Source of the DNA: Alphaproteobacteria bacterium
GTDB lineage: Bacteria > Pseudomonadota > Alphaproteobacteria > SMXP01
DNA length: 7,335 bases
Direction: 5' to 3'
Assembly: GCA_021774995.1 (NCBI GenBank)
Contig: JAJFIM010000215.1
Location: 1-7,335 of the forward strand
Shown here: piece after piece, positions 5,779 to 7,335 of the stretch
Layout of the letters: the number at the start of each line of letters is the position of its first letter
Numbering within the stretch: the first letter of the stretch is position 1
The notes under the pieces: model-generated
Database searches by the model: none
What the model saw: the letters and a program-made list of their open reading frames with translations, nothing else
Told to the model about the DNA's origin: nothing
Translations under genes and position numbers: made by a program

Positions 5779-6638
5779 CCCGCATCGCCATTATCGGGGC
5801 CAGTTCCGGTCCCGGCGCCACCCTGTTTGAACGCCTTCACGCACAAGGGCGCGATGTTATTGGCATCGCGCGTCATCAGGAAAAAATGGCGGTTCTGTCT
5901 AAACTCGTCCAAGAGAGGGGCCTGCCTCCTCTACGCTGGAAGCCCGTGGACGCCAGCTCTGTTGCCGAATTGCGCGATGCGCTGGCGGGCGTTGATATTG
6001 TTTTCGAATGCGCCGCGGCCCATCTCGTCCAAGTGATTTTGGAAGCGGCCGGGTCTCGCCTGGAGCGTTTGATCGCCGTGGGGTCGGCGCGCCGTTTCAC
6101 GAAATTTCCCGACGCCCACGCCGCGTCAGTGCAAGAGATGGAGAAATGCGCGGCGGCGTCTCCCGTACCGGTCACCATATTGCACCCTACGATGATTTAT
6201 GGCGCGCGGGGCGAGAACAATATCAAGCGGGTCATTCAGTTTGTTCGCCTTTGTCCGCTTATTCCGTTGCCCAGAGGAGGGCGGACGCTGATCCAGCCCA
6301 TCCACGCCGACAATGTCGCAGATTGTCTTGAAGCGGCCCTGGAGAGAGAACAGAGCAAAGGCAAGACTATCGTCATTGCAGGGCCCGATCCGATGCGTTA
6401 CGCCGATTTTGTGCGCGCCTGCGCGCGGAGCGCCGGACTTGCAGCGCGGATTGTTCCACTACCTGGCGGAATGCTGATGGCGGCGGCGCCCCTGTCGCGG
6501 TTCATTCCCGGCCTGCCGACAATCACCAGATCGGAAGTCCGCCGACTGATGGAAGACAAGGATGTGGATATAAGCTCGATGAATAAGCTTCTCGGCGTGA
6601 CGCCAATGAGTCTGGAAGAAGGACTTCGTGAAGCTTAA
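5775..6638 (+). CDS. Atypical SDR / NAD(P)-binding epimerase-like protein
   Basis: A 287-residue Rossmann protein of the extended or atypical short-chain dehydrogenase superfamily. The nucleotide-binding loop is IAIIGASSGPGATL (4-17), an unusual spacing of the glycine motif; the second strand ends VIGIARH (28-34), where Arg33 may favour NADP. Other landmarks are D74IVFECAA (74-81), LIAVGSARRF (99-108), HPTMIYG (137-143) and IQPIHADNVADCLEAAL (173-189), the last resembling NDUFA9-like and nucleoside-diphosphate-sugar epimerase relatives. The catalytic YxxxK is not kept: Gln120 occupies the tyrosine place before Lys124. It may therefore bind a nucleotide without classical SDR catalysis. Substrate is unknown. 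The ATG overlaps the ctaA stop (ATGA) and has no ribosome site of its own, so expression probably depends on ctaA. Confidence 0.8.
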   Translation: MTRIAIIGASSGPGATLFERLHAQGRDVIGIARHQEKMAVLSKLVQERGLPPLRWKPVDASSVAELRDALAGVDIVFECAAAHLVQVILEAAGSRLERLIAVGSARRFTKFPDAHAASVQEMEKCAAASPVPVTILHPTMIYGARGENNIKRVIQFVRLCPLIPLPRGGRTLIQPIHADNVADCLEAALEREQSKGKTIVIAGPDPMRYADFVRACARSAGLAARIVPLPGGMLMAAAPLSRFIPGLPTITRSEVRRLMEDKDVDISSMNKLLGVTPMSLEEGLREA

Positions 6639-6675
6639 AAAACCAGTAGGGGACGCCCTTGTTAAGAACGTCCCC
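6637..6675 (-). terminator. Rho-independent terminator for the minus-strand porin gene
   Basis: GGGGACG (6649-6655) pairs perfectly with CGTCCCC (6669-6675), with a possible inner CTT/AAG pairing in the 13-base loop. Read on the minus strand, the hairpin is followed after six bases by a run of six T (A run 6637-6642 on the plus strand), the layout of an intrinsic terminator. It lies about 125 bases beyond the porin stop. On the plus strand no T run follows, so it is less likely to end the ctaA-SDR transcript. The T run overlaps the last bases of the SDR stop codon. Confidence 0.7.
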
Positions 6676-6801
6676 GCAGGTCACTCGTCATGGAAAAGGG
6701 GGATTCCCACAACGAGGCGCCTTTGATAATCATCCGGGCCGCCTACTCATACGGTGATATGATAATACGCATCACCTTGCCGACCCAGATGATAAGGCTA
6801 G
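6639..6801. other. Convergent intergenic region between SDR and porin genes
   Basis: Apart from the terminator hairpin, this stretch shows a 6-base inverted repeat, GGTGAT (6753-6758) and ATCACC (6771-6776), with a 12-base AT-rich loop, and several GATAAT-like words. A 75-codon plus-strand frame starting at 6690 runs into the porin region but has no ribosome site and no recognisable features. I see no gene here; it is most simply the 3' untranslated region of the porin transcript. Confidence 0.5.
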
Positions 6802-7335
6802 TTAAAAATCAATCTGTGCACGGAGTTGTACCGCATCAATGTTGTTCTTTGCGGGAGTGCCGGCGACGATGGTTGATTCACCAAGGATCGCGGGAACGTT
6901 TTTCACATCCGCATTGATGTAGTTGAACATGATCCGCGTGTGATTGTTCAAATGCCAGTTTACGCCGGCGATAAGGGCGTCCTGTTTGCCGCCCAAGACG
7001 CCGCTGTCGTTGAGGTCGAGCGTGTCGTATCTCACCGCCACTTGCCAGGCGCCATAGCCGCCTTCATGTACGGGGTTTTTGACTTTAACGCGGCCGAAAG
7101 ACCCCTTGCTGGCTTTATAGGTGCGGTGCTCACCAGTGATGAACCAGCTTGCGCCGATATAATAGCCGCCAAAGCTGGGATCTTTGCCAACGAGCAAATC
7201 CGGTTTGATCATCGCATATTCGGCCTGCACCGAGAACGGACCCCAGACACCGGCCGCTTCCAGGCCGTAAAACAGATCACCATCGGCCGCCATTTTTGGC
7301 GTTGATACGTAGCGGGTTTCCTGATGGACCTGCGG
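6802..7335 (-). CDS. OprO/OprP-type porin, C-terminal part (5' end outside window)
   Basis: The last 177 residues of an outer-membrane beta-barrel, with the frame open to the right edge; the ATG at 7293 is an internal codon. Alternating strands typical of a porin are visible, with the family-like GPFSVQAEY, FGGYYIGASWFITGEHRTYK, EGGYGAWQVAVRYDTLDLND, GVNWHLNNHTRIMFNYINAD and a C-terminal AQLRAQIDF. The final phenylalanine is the signal recognised by the BAM assembly machinery. This pattern fits the phosphate-selective porin O/P family (PF07396); actual selectivity for phosphate or polyphosphate cannot be judged from the C-terminal half. The signal peptide and N-terminal strands lie beyond the window. 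The gene is convergent with the SDR gene and is followed by a terminator. Confidence 0.85.
   Translation of the reverse strand, partial: PQVHQETRYVSTPKMAADGDLFYGLEAAGVWGPFSVQAEYAMIKPDLLVGKDPSFGGYYIGASWFITGEHRTYKASKGSFGRVKVKNPVHEGGYGAWQVAVRYDTLDLNDSGVLGGKQDALIAGVNWHLNNHTRIMFNYINADVKNVPAILGESTIVAGTPAKNNIDAVQLRAQIDF

Noticed and set aside
6690..6917. 75-codon plus-strand frame after the SDR gene
   Set aside because: There is no ribosome site or recognisable domain, and its second half is antisense to the porin coding region.
6940..7305. 121-codon plus-strand frame at the right edge
   Set aside because: It is the antisense shadow of the porin, whose beta-strand pattern and terminal phenylalanine are convincing.

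Overview
The window looks like ordinary chromosomal DNA from an alphaproteobacterium. The evidence is the gene order (cytochrome bc1 chaperone, DUF177, plsX, fabH, ihfA, MerR regulator, tRNA-Pro), a DUF2842 membrane protein, an alphaproteobacterial-type heme A synthase and an OprO/OprP-like porin. Base composition is moderately GC-rich, apart from one strongly AT-rich patch inside the DUF177 gene. I see no insertion sequence, CRISPR array, phage gene or defence system. A genus cannot be named from this alone.

Left part (1-3179, + strand): the 3' end of a Cbp3-type ubiquinol-cytochrome c chaperone gene overlaps by one base a DUF177/YceD-like gene. After a 153-base leader with competing inverted repeats comes plsX, which overlaps fabH by four bases (ATGA). 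PlsX makes acyl-phosphate for phospholipid synthesis and FabH starts fatty acid elongation, so this pair feeds the membrane. The rpmF gene that separates yceD from plsX in enterobacteria is absent here.

Middle part (3180-4332, + strand): a 147-base intergenic region with a plausible promoter leads into ihfA (DNA-bending IHF alpha subunit) and, 21 bases later, a MerR-type regulator whose stop codon lies inside a perfect 3 x 8-base tandem repeat. A strong-looking promoter with a GC-rich discriminator then drives tRNA-Pro(GGG).

Right part (4333-7335): a small DUF2842 membrane protein on the minus strand is divergent from ctaA (heme A synthase, needed for aa3-type oxidase). ctaA overlaps by four bases an atypical short-chain dehydrogenase/NAD-binding protein that lacks the catalytic tyrosine. 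A Rho-independent terminator on the minus strand separates this pair from the convergent 3' part of a porin gene that runs off the right edge.

The genes serve mainly membrane lipid supply and respiratory-chain assembly (bc1 chaperone, heme A). I found no clear new biological system. The best leads are the structured plsX leader, the coupling of ctaA to a degenerate SDR, the tandem repeat at the regulator's stop codon, and the AT-rich patch in the DUF177 gene.
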